Source of the DNA: DASSHA01 sp035693145
Lineage (GTDB): Bacteria; Chloroflexota; Limnocylindria; Limnocylindrales; CSP1-4
DNA: 50,789 nucleotides
Reading direction: 5' to 3'
Assembly: GCA_035693145.1 (NCBI GenBank)
Contig: DASSHA010000063.1
Location: 1 to 50,789 of the forward strand
The first letter of the stretch is position 1. Every line of letters starts with the position of its first letter. This document shows, one piece after another, positions 14,097 to 22,421 of this stretch. The notes beneath the pieces are model-generated. The model was given only the letters and a program-made list of their open reading frames with translations, ran no database searches and was not told the origin of the DNA. The translations under genes were made by a program, and so were the position numbers.

Positions 14097-16880
14097 GTGG
14101 CCGAGACGCTCACGCCGCCGACCGAACGCGCCCACCGGGCCTCGAAGCGCTACATCTACGCCTGGGGTGACGGCCGAGCCGAGGGCAACGGCGGGATGCG
14201 CGACCTGCTCGGCGGCAAGGGCGCCGGCCTCGCCGAGATGACGGTCGCCGGCCTCCCGACGCCGCCCGGCTTCACGATCACGACCGAGGCCTGCAATGAC
14301 TACTTCGCCGCGGGGGAGCGGTTGCCCGACGGCCTCTGGGACGACATCCTCGAGGCGGTCAAGGAGGTCGAGCTCGAGACCGGCAAGGGCTTCGGCGACA
14401 CGGCGAACCCGCTCCTCGTGAGCGTCCGCTCCGGGGCGAAGTTCTCGATGCCGGGGATGATGGACACGGTCCTCAACCTCGGCCTGAACGAGCGGACGCT
14501 CGAGGGCCTCATCCGGCTGACGGGCAACGAGCGATTCGGCTGGGACGCCTACCGGCGCTTCATCCAGATGTTCGGCCGGATCGTCATGGACATCCCGGGC
14601 GAGCAGTTCGACGAGGCGTTCGACGAGGCGAAGCTCCGCCACGGCGCGGCCCAGGACACCGATCTCGACGCATCCGCGCTGCGCGAGGTCGTCGATGCAT
14701 ACGTGGGCATCGTCAAGGCCGCGACCGGCCGCGACTTCCCGACCGATCCGTACGAGCAGCTCGACCTCGCGATCAAGGCCGTCTTCGCCTCCTGGTTCGG
14801 CCAGCGCGCCCGCGACTACCGCAAGTTCAACCGGATCGCGGACGACCTCGGCACGGCAGTGAACGTCGTGACGATGGTCTTCGGGAACATGGGCGACGAC
14901 TCGGGGACGGGCGTCGCGTTCACCAGGAACACGGTCGACGGCCGGCGCGAGCTCCAGGGCGAGTTCCTGCCGAACGCCCAGGGCGAGGACGTGGTCGCCG
15001 GCATCCGGACGCCGATCGAGATCGCGGAGATGCGCGACCGCTGGCCGGACGTGTATGCCGAGTTCGACCGGATCGGTCGCTCGCTCGAGCAGCACTACCG
15101 CGACGTCCAGGACCTCGAGTTCACCGTCGAGCGCGGACGGCTGTACATGCTCCAGACGCGGAACGCGAAGCGGACGGCGACGGCCGCGGTCAAGATCGCC
15201 GTCGACATGGTCCGCGACGGCGTGATCTCGAAGGCCGAGGCCGTCGGCCGGATCGAGCCCGCGCAGGTGGACCAGCTCCTTCGCCCGCAGTTCGACCCGG
15301 GCGCGTTGAAGGCCGCGAAGCGCATCGCCAAGGGCCTGAACGCGTCGCCCGGCGCGGCCGTCGGGAAGGCCGTGTTCAGCGCCGACCGTGCCGCGGAGCA
15401 GGCGGCTGCCGGCGACCGCGTCGTCCTCGTCCGGATCGAGACCTCGCCGGACGACTTCCATGGCATGGCCGTCGCCCAGGGCATCCTGACCGCCCGCGGC
15501 GGCGCGACGTCGCACGCGGCGGTCGTCGCGCGCCAGATCGGCAAGCCCTGCGTCGCGGGCTGCGCCGAGCTCCACGTGGACTACCGCGCCGGCACCGCGA
15601 GCGCGAACGGCGTCGAGTTCGCCGAGGGCGACTGGATCAGCGTCGACGGCAACACCGGCGGGGTCTACCTCGGCCAGGTGCCGACGCGCGAGGCGCGCTT
15701 CGAGGACCAGCCCGAGCTCCAGGAGATCCTCGGCTGGGCCGACGAGCTGCGCCGGCTCCAGGTCTGGACGAACGCCGACAAGCCGGAGGAGGCGGCCCAG
15801 GCCCGTTCGTACGGCGCCCAGGGGATCGGGCTCTGCCGGACGGAGCATATGTTCCGCGAAGGCGAGCGCCTCGAGATCGTCCGCGACGCGATCCTCGTCG
15901 CGTTCCAGGCGACACGGGCGAAGGCGAAGCCATCGGCCGACCGAACCGCCGACGACGCGGCGGCGATCGAGCGGTTCGATGCGGCGGTGGCGAAGCTCGA
16001 GAAGCTCCAGCAGGGCGACTTCGAGGGGATCCTCCGGGCGATGAGCGGGCTGCCGGTCATCATCCGGCTCATCGACCCGCCGCTCCACGAGTTCCTGCCG
16101 AGCCACGAGGAGCTGCTCGAGGAGGTCACCCGGCTGCGGACGCTCGGTACCGCCGACGACGACCCGCACTACGCCGAGCAGCGTCGGCTCCTCGCGGCCG
16201 TGGAATCGCTCCGCGAGCAGAACCCGATGCTCGGGTTGCGTGGGATCCGGCTCGGCCTGATGATCCCGGACTTCGTGAAGATGCAGACCCGCGCGATCCT
16301 CAACGCCGCGGTCGCCGTCAAGCGATCCGGCGCGGATCCGCATCCCGAGATCATGATCCCTCTCGTCGGGCACTCGAACGAGCTCGCCCGCACCCGCGAG
16401 CTGCTCGACGGCGAGGCGACGGGCGTCATCGAGCGGGCAGGGGAGGGCGTCGACTTCAAGTTCGGGACGATGATCGAGGTGCCGCGCGCCTGCTGGGTCG
16501 CCGACGAGATTGCGAAGCACGCCGAGTTCTTCAGCTTCGGCACGAACGACCTGACGCAGATGACGTTCGGCTACAGCCGTGACGACGCCGAGGGCGGGTT
16601 CCTCCTGACCTACGTGGAGGAGGGGGTCCTCCCCGCCAACCCGTTCCAGACGCTCGATACGGCCGGGGTCGGTGGCGAGATGCGGATGGCCGTGGAGAAG
16701 GGCCGGGCCGCACGACCGGGCCTCGAGATCGGGATCTGCGGCGAGCACGGCGGAGATCCGGACTCGATCGCCTTCTGCCATCGAATCGGACTCGATTACG
16801 TGTCCTGCTCGCCGTTCCGCGTACCGGTCGCTCGACTCGCGGCGGCGCAGGCCGCGCTGGCCGGCGAACCCGACAAGTAA
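14097..16880 (+). CDS. ppdK: Pyruvate, phosphate dikinase
   Basis: 927-aa PPDK, which reversibly converts pyruvate + ATP + Pi to PEP + AMP + PPi in the cytoplasm, linking glycolysis/gluconeogenesis and PPi use. Three domains are visible: an ATP-grasp nucleotide-binding domain starting YAWGDGRAEGNGGMRDLLGG, a central swivelling phosphohistidine domain with ARGGATSHAAVVARQIGKP (catalytic His ~residue 475), and the PEP/pyruvate TIM-barrel with SFGTNDLTQMTFGYSRDD and the catalytic Cys in EIGICGEHGGDP. Length fits bacterial PPDK (~880-930). Start: GTG 14097 with GAGGAG ending 6 nt upstream; homology begins shortly after. The MFS gene follows after 6 nt. Confidence 0.97.
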   Translation: MAETLTPPTERAHRASKRYIYAWGDGRAEGNGGMRDLLGGKGAGLAEMTVAGLPTPPGFTITTEACNDYFAAGERLPDGLWDDILEAVKEVELETGKGFGDTANPLLVSVRSGAKFSMPGMMDTVLNLGLNERTLEGLIRLTGNERFGWDAYRRFIQMFGRIVMDIPGEQFDEAFDEAKLRHGAAQDTDLDASALREVVDAYVGIVKAATGRDFPTDPYEQLDLAIKAVFASWFGQRARDYRKFNRIADDLGTAVNVVTMVFGNMGDDSGTGVAFTRNTVDGRRELQGEFLPNAQGEDVVAGIRTPIEIAEMRDRWPDVYAEFDRIGRSLEQHYRDVQDLEFTVERGRLYMLQTRNAKRTATAAVKIAVDMVRDGVISKAEAVGRIEPAQVDQLLRPQFDPGALKAAKRIAKGLNASPGAAVGKAVFSADRAAEQAAAGDRVVLVRIETSPDDFHGMAVAQGILTARGGATSHAAVVARQIGKPCVAGCAELHVDYRAGTASANGVEFAEGDWISVDGNTGGVYLGQVPTREARFEDQPELQEILGWADELRRLQVWTNADKPEEAAQARSYGAQGIGLCRTEHMFREGERLEIVRDAILVAFQATRAKAKPSADRTADDAAAIERFDAAVAKLEKLQQGDFEGILRAMSGLPVIIRLIDPPLHEFLPSHEELLEEVTRLRTLGTADDDPHYAEQRRLLAAVESLREQNPMLGLRGIRLGLMIPDFVKMQTRAILNAAVAVKRSGADPHPEIMIPLVGHSNELARTRELLDGEATGVIERAGEGVDFKFGTMIEVPRACWVADEIAKHAEFFSFGTNDLTQMTFGYSRDDAEGGFLLTYVEEGVLPANPFQTLDTAGVGGEMRMAVEKGRAARPGLEIGICGEHGGDPDSIAFCHRIGLDYVSCSPFRVPVARLAAAQAALAGEPDK

Positions 16881-16886
16881 CGGGGC

Positions 16887-18203
16887 GTGGCCCGCGGCGC
16901 TCCCCGTCAGCCGGCCAGGCGGGCGCGCCTTCGGTCGCTCTTCCTCGACACGGCGCCGCTCCGGCTGGATCGCGACTACCGCTACATCTGGTCCGGTCAG
17001 GCGATCAACGCCATCGGCAACCAGATCACCCGGATCACGCTGCCGTTCCAGGTCTACGCGCTCACCGGATCGACCCTCGCGATCGCCGCCCTGACGGCGA
17101 CCCAGCTCGTCCCGATCGTCCTCTTCGCGCTGTTCGGCGGGTCGGTCGCCGACTTCGTCGACCGGCGCCGGCTGCTGGTCGTCACCCAGATCGTCCTCGC
17201 GACCTGCAGCCTCCTCCTCGCCCTGCTCGCGTTCGGGGTGCTCGGCGGACCCCCGCCGCTGCCGCTCATCCTCGTCGTGGCGTTCGCGGCCGCCGGGTTC
17301 GGCGCGATCGACCAGCCGGCCCGCTCGTCGTCGATCCCGCGGCTCGTCGCGCCCGAGCGGCTCCCGTCGGCGATCGCGCTCAACCAGCTCAACAGCCAGA
17401 CGGCGCAGGTCATCGGCCCCGCGATCGGAGGCCTGCTGATCGCGACCGTCGGCGTCAGCGGCGCGTACCTCGTCGACGTCGCGACGTTCAGCGCCTCGCT
17501 GGTCGCGCTCGTCTCGATCCACCCGATCCCGCCGCTGCCCGGCGCCGTCCGGCCGGGCCTCGCCGCCGTCCGCGAGGGCCTCCGCTTCGCCGGCCACCAT
17601 CGGCTGATCCTGTCCACCTTCGTCATCGACCTCAACGCGATGGTCTTCGGGATGCCGGCCGCGCTCTTTCCGGTCCTCGCCCTCGACGTCTTCCACGTCG
17701 GCCCCGAAGGGTTCGGCCTGATCGCCGCGGCCCCAGGCTTCGGTGCCTTCCTCGGCGCGCTCCTGTCCGGCTGGGTTCGCGGCGTCCGCGACGTCGGCCG
17801 GGCGATCATCCTCGCCGTGGTTGCGTGGGGCTCGGCGATCGCGGCGTTCGGGCTCGCGACGTTCTCACTGCCGCTCGCGCTCGTGTTCCTGGCCACGGCC
17901 GGCGCCGCGGACGTCCTGTCGGCCGTCTTCCGTTCGACGGCGATCCAGCTCGAGACGCCGGACCAGCTCCGCGGCCGGGTCACCGCGCTGCACATCCTCG
18001 TCGTGACGAGCGGACCCCGGCTGGGCGACCTCGAGGCCGCGACCCTCGCCTCGGCCGTCGGCGCCCAGGCGTCGGTCGTGTCGGGGGGCATCCTGTGCGT
18101 CCTCGGCGTCCTCCTCGTCGCGCGTCTGTTCCCCGAGCTCGTCGGGTACCGGCCGGCGGTCCTCGCCGCGCCCGTGGCCGTGACGGAGGTGGCCTCCGGC
18201 TGA
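16887..18203 (+). CDS. MFS transporter, EntS-like
   Basis: 438-aa polytopic membrane protein with about 12 hydrophobic segments and the arrangement of the MFS_3 (enterobactin-exporter-like) group. It opens with RLDRDYRYIWSGQAINAIGNQ, a typical first cytoplasmic-helix start, and has the loop 2-3 motif GGSVADFVDRRRLLVV, followed by DQPARSSSIPRLV and the LNSQTAQVIGPAIGG segment characteristic of this group. These are proton-driven exporters of siderophores, drugs or other small molecules; the substrate cannot be inferred. GTG start 6 nt after the ppdK stop suggests co-transcription, although a functional link with PPDK is not obvious. Confidence 0.88.
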   Translation: MARGAPRQPARRARLRSLFLDTAPLRLDRDYRYIWSGQAINAIGNQITRITLPFQVYALTGSTLAIAALTATQLVPIVLFALFGGSVADFVDRRRLLVVTQIVLATCSLLLALLAFGVLGGPPPLPLILVVAFAAAGFGAIDQPARSSSIPRLVAPERLPSAIALNQLNSQTAQVIGPAIGGLLIATVGVSGAYLVDVATFSASLVALVSIHPIPPLPGAVRPGLAAVREGLRFAGHHRLILSTFVIDLNAMVFGMPAALFPVLALDVFHVGPEGFGLIAAAPGFGAFLGALLSGWVRGVRDVGRAIILAVVAWGSAIAAFGLATFSLPLALVFLATAGAADVLSAVFRSTAIQLETPDQLRGRVTALHILVVTSGPRLGDLEAATLASAVGAQASVVSGGILCVLGVLLVARLFPELVGYRPAVLAAPVAVTEVASG

Positions 18204-18412
18204 GGGACGCTGCCGCGCACCGGGGCCGGTCGGCGGCTCGTCCAGCGTCGGTCCTCGGCAGCCGATGTCTGCCAGTGATCAGAACCGACCACGCCGTGCT
18301 CGTTCGATGCCTCCGAGGCCTGGGACGGACACCAGGATGGCGATGCGCGTGTCGCTTCGATGCCGCGGAGGGATTGCCGAACATGAACGTGCCGAATCTC
18401 ATGTCTGTCGGG

Positions 18413-18418
18413 TATACC
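18413..18418 (+). promoter_or_regulatory. -10-like hexamer TATACC before NDH-2
   Basis: TATACC lies exactly 6 nt before the GTG at 18425, within a 221-bp gap after the MFS gene. The 6 nt between are GGGGGC, so a very short Shine-Dalgarno is possible but leaderless initiation fits better. Confidence 0.45.
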
Positions 18419-18424
18419 GGGGGC

Positions 18425-19810
18425 GTGAGCGAGCAAAACCGACGCGTCGCGACCGCCGACCCTCGATCGGACAGGACGCCACCGGAGCCGCTCGAGCGGC
18501 ACCGCGTCGTCATCGTCGGCGGCGGCTTCGGGGGGCTCTATGCGGCGAAGGAGCTGAGCCGCGACGCGCGCATCGATCTCACGCTCGTCGACCGGCGCAA
18601 CTTCCACCTGTTCCAGCCGATGCTCTACCAGGTCGCGACCGGGGCGCTCGAGCCCGGCGAGATCGCCCAGCCGCTGCGCTCGATCTTCCGGAAGCGGCGG
18701 AACACGACCGTCCTGCTCGGCGAGGCCATCGGCATCGACCCCGAGCGACACGAGATCACCCTCGCCGATGGCGGTCCGATCCCGTACGACAGCCTTGTCG
18801 TCGCGACCGGCGCGCACTTCTCGTACTTCGGCCACGACGACTGGGCGCCGAACGCGCCCGGCCTCAAGTCGATCGACGACGCGACCGAGATCCGACGCCG
18901 GATCCTCATCGCCTTCGAGGCGGCGGAGCGCGAACATGTCTTCGCCCGCCGGACCGAGTGGATGACGTTCGTCATCGTCGGCGGCGGCGCGACCGGCGTG
19001 GAGCTGGCCGGTGCGATCGCCGAGATCGCGCGCGATACGCTGCGCCGCGACTTCCGCTCGATCGACCCGGGCGAAGCGCGGATCCTGCTCGTCGAGGCGC
19101 TCGACCGGATCCTGCCGACCTACCCGCCGGATCGATCGGCGTCCGCTGAGCGCCAGCTCCGGAACCTCGGGGTCACGGTCTCGACGAAGACGAAGGTCGT
19201 CGACGTCGACGAATCGTGTGTCCGGGTCGAGACGGCGACCGGCGCGAGCACGATCCCGACGCGGACGGTCCTCTGGGCAGCCGGCGTACAGGCGATGCCG
19301 TTCTCACGGACCGTTGCACAGGCAACCCATGCCGAGACGGACCGGGCCGGGCGGATCGTCGTCGGACCGGACCTGACGATCTCTGGCCAGCCCGACATCT
19401 TCGTCATCGGCGACGCCGCGGTCCAGCCATGGAAGCCCGGGCAGGCTGTGCCCGGCGTCGCGCAGGGCGCCATCCAGCCAGGCCGCTACGTCGCCCGGAC
19501 CATCCTCCGCCGGATCGATGGCCGGCCCGCTCCCGCCTTCCGGTACCGCAACCTGGGAGACGTCGCGGTGATCGGCCGCAAGGCCGGCGTGACGAACATC
19601 CCGTGGCTGGGTCCGTTCGGCCAGCAGGGCGGCATCGTCGCCTGGATGCTCTGGCTCGGGATCCACATCTTCTACCTGATCGGGTTCGCCAACCGGATCG
19701 TCGTCGTCGTCCGGTGGGCCTGGAGCTTCTTCACCCACGGACGCGGATCGCGGCTCATCACCGGCGATCCGCTCCTGCCGCCGATCGAACGACCCGAACC
19801 GCCGGCGTAG
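18425..19810 (+). CDS. ndh: Type II NADH:quinone oxidoreductase (NDH-2)
   Basis: 461-aa membrane-associated flavoprotein passing electrons from NADH to quinone without pumping protons. Two Rossmann motifs are clear: FAD site VVIVGGGFGGLYAAKEL (~residue 29) and NADH site MTFVIVGGGATGVELAGAI (~180). Other NDH-2 signatures are NFHLFQPMLYQVATG, TVLWAAGVQA, DIFVIGDAA and the quinone-site-like PGVAQGAIQPGRY. The C-terminal amphipathic/hydrophobic helices (WMLWLGIHIFYLIGFANRI) are the membrane attachment. Upstream ATGs at 18382 and 18402 are in reach, but the GTG is favoured by the TATACC box 6 nt before it. Homology starts at about residue 25. Confidence 0.93.
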   Translation: MSEQNRRVATADPRSDRTPPEPLERHRVVIVGGGFGGLYAAKELSRDARIDLTLVDRRNFHLFQPMLYQVATGALEPGEIAQPLRSIFRKRRNTTVLLGEAIGIDPERHEITLADGGPIPYDSLVVATGAHFSYFGHDDWAPNAPGLKSIDDATEIRRRILIAFEAAEREHVFARRTEWMTFVIVGGGATGVELAGAIAEIARDTLRRDFRSIDPGEARILLVEALDRILPTYPPDRSASAERQLRNLGVTVSTKTKVVDVDESCVRVETATGASTIPTRTVLWAAGVQAMPFSRTVAQATHAETDRAGRIVVGPDLTISGQPDIFVIGDAAVQPWKPGQAVPGVAQGAIQPGRYVARTILRRIDGRPAPAFRYRNLGDVAVIGRKAGVTNIPWLGPFGQQGGIVAWMLWLGIHIFYLIGFANRIVVVVRWAWSFFTHGRGSRLITGDPLLPPIERPEPPA

Positions 19811-19872
19811 CCATCGCCGGGGGTCGGGGCCGCTGCGTCGCGGCGGGCGACGTACCGGCCCGCCGAGGGGGC

Positions 19873-20355
19873 TCAGCCGGCGGCCGCCCCGGCCTGGTGC
19901 GGGACGCGCCGCGTGCCGACGATGGCACCGAGGGTCACGGCGCCGTACAGCACCGCCGTGATCGCGAGGATTCCGGCGCCGGATGCGGGATCGTTGCCGA
20001 CGAGCCGGAGGGGATCGCCGGCCACCGCGAGGTCGACGAGGCCGACCGCCGCGACGGACGTTCCGGCGAGCCCGACAGCCGCCGCCGCGAGCCGACCGCG
20101 CGTCCCGGCGCTCAGCAGCCCGAAGGCGGCGACGAAATGCGCGACGCCGATCGCGACCAGGAACGGGGCCGCCGCTACGAGCTGGGCGGCCGACGCGAGC
20201 TGTGAGGCGTCGAGGCGGCTGCGGTATCCGTCGAGCGCGACCGAGGCGAAGCCGAGCGAGAGGAAGGCGATCCCGACGATCCCGACGCCGAGCGCGAGGA
20301 GCATGCGCGCGTTGAGGGCCGTGTCGTTGGTCGGTGCCGAGTTGGCGGTGGACAT
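19873..20355 (-). CDS. Four-helix integral membrane protein, unknown
   Basis: 160 aa with four predicted transmembrane helices (MLLALGVGIVGIAFLSLGF, then ~60-80, ~88-110 and ~125-145) and short loops. The arrangement resembles DoxX/DUF4149-like small membrane proteins, but I cannot assign it. The ATG at 20355 is supported by GAGG 9 nt upstream; the frame is open further but the extra N-terminus is arginine-rich without hydrophobic character. It is convergent with NDH-2 and divergent from the ureohydrolase gene. Confidence 0.65.
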   Translation of the reverse strand: MSTANSAPTNDTALNARMLLALGVGIVGIAFLSLGFASVALDGYRSRLDASQLASAAQLVAAAPFLVAIGVAHFVAAFGLLSAGTRGRLAAAAVGLAGTSVAAVGLVDLAVAGDPLRLVGNDPASGAGILAITAVLYGAVTLGAIVGTRRVPHQAGAAAG

Positions 20356-20486
20356 GAGCGATGACCTCAGGACGGGTGGTTCACGAGGAGCCTGCGCGCA
20401 CAACCGGTGACCGGGGATGGACGCGAGCAGCCGGCGATACGGCCGAATGACGACCTCGACGTCGGCGAGCGCCCGCCGTCGCACCG

Positions 20487-20492
20487 TACGAT
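20487..20492 (+). promoter_or_regulatory. -10-like hexamer TACGAT upstream of the ureohydrolase operon
   Basis: TACGAT would give a ~43-nt leader that carries the strong GGAGGTG at 20531-20537. Confidence 0.35.
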
Positions 20493-20542
20493 GCGGACCA
20501 GCCGGGAGCAGGTCCCGACAGCCCGAGATCGGAGGTGGCGCC

Positions 20543-21490
20543 GTGGGTCGCTACGGCCAGGCCGATTCGATGGAATCGCCGCGCTTCACCGGCCCCTCGA
20601 CGTTCTTCCGCCTGCCACTCGTCCAGGAGCTCGTCGAGGTCGACCTCGCCGTCGTCGGCGTCCCGTTCGACACCGGCGTCACGTACCGGGTCGGCGGTCG
20701 CTTCGGCCCGAACGCCGTGCGCGCCGCGAGCGTCATGCTCCGGCCCTACAACCCGAACCTCGACGTCAAGCCGTTCGAGGTCCTCTCGTGCGTCGACTAT
20801 GGCGACGTCGCGATCGTGCCGGGCTTCACCGAGCGGAGCTACGACGCGATCACCCGTGACGTCGCCCCGATCGTCGAGGCTGGCGTCGTGCCGCTCCTCG
20901 TCGGCGGCGACCATGCCTGCACGCTGCCGCACCTTCGGGCGACTCGTTCCCGCGGGCCGGTCGCGGTCATCGACTTCGATTCGCACACCGACGCCTGGGA
21001 CAGCTATTTCGGCGAGAAGTACAACCACGGGACGTGGATGCGCCGTGCGATCGAGGAGGGCCTCGTCGACGTCGGGCATTCGATCGAGGTCGGGCTGCGC
21101 GGCCCGCTGTACGACCGCGACGACTGGACCTCGCTCCGCTCCGAGCTCGGGCTCGACTACCTGACGACGGAGGACGTCCTCCACATCGGCTCGGACGAGA
21201 CCGCCGCCCGGATCCGCGAGCGGGTGGGGGAGCGGCCGGCCTTCATCAGCTTCGACATCGACGTCGTCGACCCGGCGTTCGCGCCGGGAACCGGGACGCC
21301 CGAGCCGGGCGGCCTGTCGGCCCACGACGCGCTGGCGATCGTTCGGTCCCTGCGCGGCATCGACTTCGTCGGCTTCGACGTCGTCGAGGTCATCCCGGCC
21401 TACGATCCGGCGGGCCAGACGGCGTTCCTCGCCGCGAACCTCGCCTACGAGATGCTGTCGCTCGTCGCCCTGCGGCGGGCGACCGGGTGA
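20543..21490 (+). CDS. Ureohydrolase (agmatinase/arginase family)
   Basis: 315-aa binuclear-manganese ureohydrolase that releases urea from a guanidino compound. All metal motifs are intact: LLVGGDHACT (His, ~124), DFDSHTDAW (~144-150) and SFDIDVVDPAFAPGTGTPEPGG (Asp pair ~238/240). The family start LAVVGVPFDTGVTYR and GGRFGPNAVR are also clear. Agmatinase is the default label, but the same scaffold includes guanidinobutyrase, proclavaminate and guanidine hydrolases. The GTG at 20543 is fixed by GGAGGTG 5 nt upstream. Its stop overlaps the next start (GTGA). Neighbouring pyrimidine deaminase and permease genes suggest nitrogen scavenging rather than polyamine synthesis. Confidence 0.9.
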   Translation: MGRYGQADSMESPRFTGPSTFFRLPLVQELVEVDLAVVGVPFDTGVTYRVGGRFGPNAVRAASVMLRPYNPNLDVKPFEVLSCVDYGDVAIVPGFTERSYDAITRDVAPIVEAGVVPLLVGGDHACTLPHLRATRSRGPVAVIDFDSHTDAWDSYFGEKYNHGTWMRRAIEEGLVDVGHSIEVGLRGPLYDRDDWTSLRSELGLDYLTTEDVLHIGSDETAARIRERVGERPAFISFDIDVVDPAFAPGTGTPEPGGLSAHDALAIVRSLRGIDFVGFDVVEVIPAYDPAGQTAFLAANLAYEMLSLVALRRATG

Positions 21491-22371
21491 GCGCAGCAGC
21501 TCCGGCGGAGTTCCGTTGGCCGGACGGGAGGCGCGCGGCCGCCTGCTTCACGTTCGACGTCGACGCCGAGAGCCCGGTCCTGTTCGACCATCCGGAGGCC
21601 GCCGGCTGGCTCGACGTCATGACCCATCAGGCATACGGGCCGCGAACCGGCGTCCCGCGACTCCTTCGGCTGCTCGACGCGGCCGCCATCCGCGCGACGT
21701 TCTTCGTCCCGGGCTGGGTGGCCGAGCGCTGGCCGGGGACGATCCGATCGATCCGCGACGCCGGCCACGAGATCGGCCATCACGGCTATCTCCACGAGTC
21801 GTCACGGGGCGTGACAGCCGAGCTCGAGGAGGAGCGCCTGCTGCGCGGCCTCGAGGCTCTCGACGCCGTCGCCGGTGTCCGGCCGGTCGGCTATCGGGCG
21901 CCGATGTGGGAGGCGTCCGTCGGGTTGCCGCGCATCCTCGCCCGGCACGGGTTCGGATACGACTCGAGCCTCATGGACGCCGATCGTCCCTATCGGCTGG
22001 CCGTCGATCACTCGTCACCGGACGGTCCGTCGATCGTCGAGCTGCCGATCCACTGGGCGCTCGACGACTGGGAGGCCTATGCCTACCTGCCGGGCATCAC
22101 CGGCTCCGGCTGGATCGCGAGCCCGGCCGAGCTGCTCGAGCGGTGGACGCTCGAGCTCGAGGCGCTCGCCGCCGACGGCGGACTGTTCCTCCTGACGAAC
22201 CACCCGTTCCTCTCCGGCCGCGCCTCGCGGGCAGCCGCCCTCGCCACGCTCGTCGATCGGGCCAGGGCGATGGACGGCGTCTGGATCGCGACGTGCGAGG
22301 AGATCGCCGAATGGACGGCCTCGCTCGGCCTCCCGGCCGTCGTCCATCGGCCGGCGCTGCCGCCGGGCTGA
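21487..22371 (+). CDS. NodB-fold polysaccharide-deacetylase-family hydrolase
   Basis: 294-aa metal-dependent deacetylase (CE4/NodB fold) with no signal peptide, so cytoplasmic. Motif 1 is FTFDVDAES (catalytic-base Asp and metal Asp at ~24/26), followed by a conserved IRATFFVPGWVAERWP. Motif 2 is GHEIGHHGYLHE (metal His pair, ~100-105). Motif 3 is VGYRAPMWEAS and later LTNHPFLSGR. Cytoplasmic members like this are closer to PuuE-type allantoinases and other amide hydrolases than to peptidoglycan deacetylases. Translational coupling (GTGA) to the ureohydrolase strongly suggests that both act on the same nitrogenous compound or pathway. The exact substrate is unknown. Confidence 0.85.
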   Translation: MSAAAPAEFRWPDGRRAAACFTFDVDAESPVLFDHPEAAGWLDVMTHQAYGPRTGVPRLLRLLDAAAIRATFFVPGWVAERWPGTIRSIRDAGHEIGHHGYLHESSRGVTAELEEERLLRGLEALDAVAGVRPVGYRAPMWEASVGLPRILARHGFGYDSSLMDADRPYRLAVDHSSPDGPSIVELPIHWALDDWEAYAYLPGITGSGWIASPAELLERWTLELEALAADGGLFLLTNHPFLSGRASRAAALATLVDRARAMDGVWIATCEEIAEWTASLGLPAVVHRPALPPG

Positions 22372-22421
22372 GGCGCGTCCCGGCCGCGCGGCTCAGGCGC
22401 CTCCCGGCCGCGGCTCAGGCG
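22366..22421. repeat. 22-bp imperfect direct repeat, ~2.5 copies, at a convergent gene end
   Basis: Units at 22366-22387 (ggctgaggcgcgtcccggcc+gc), 22390-22411 (ggctcaggcgcctcccggcc+gc) and a partial at 22412-22421. The first unit contains the deacetylase stop TGA and the partial third contains the permease stop (TCA on this strand), so the repeat spans the whole intergenic space between convergent genes. Confidence 0.75.

Noticed and set aside
13596..17696. 1366-codon open frame antisense to ppdK and the MFS gene
   Set aside because: Composition is repetitive Arg/Asp/Glu/Val without domains; the opposite strand carries a complete PPDK.
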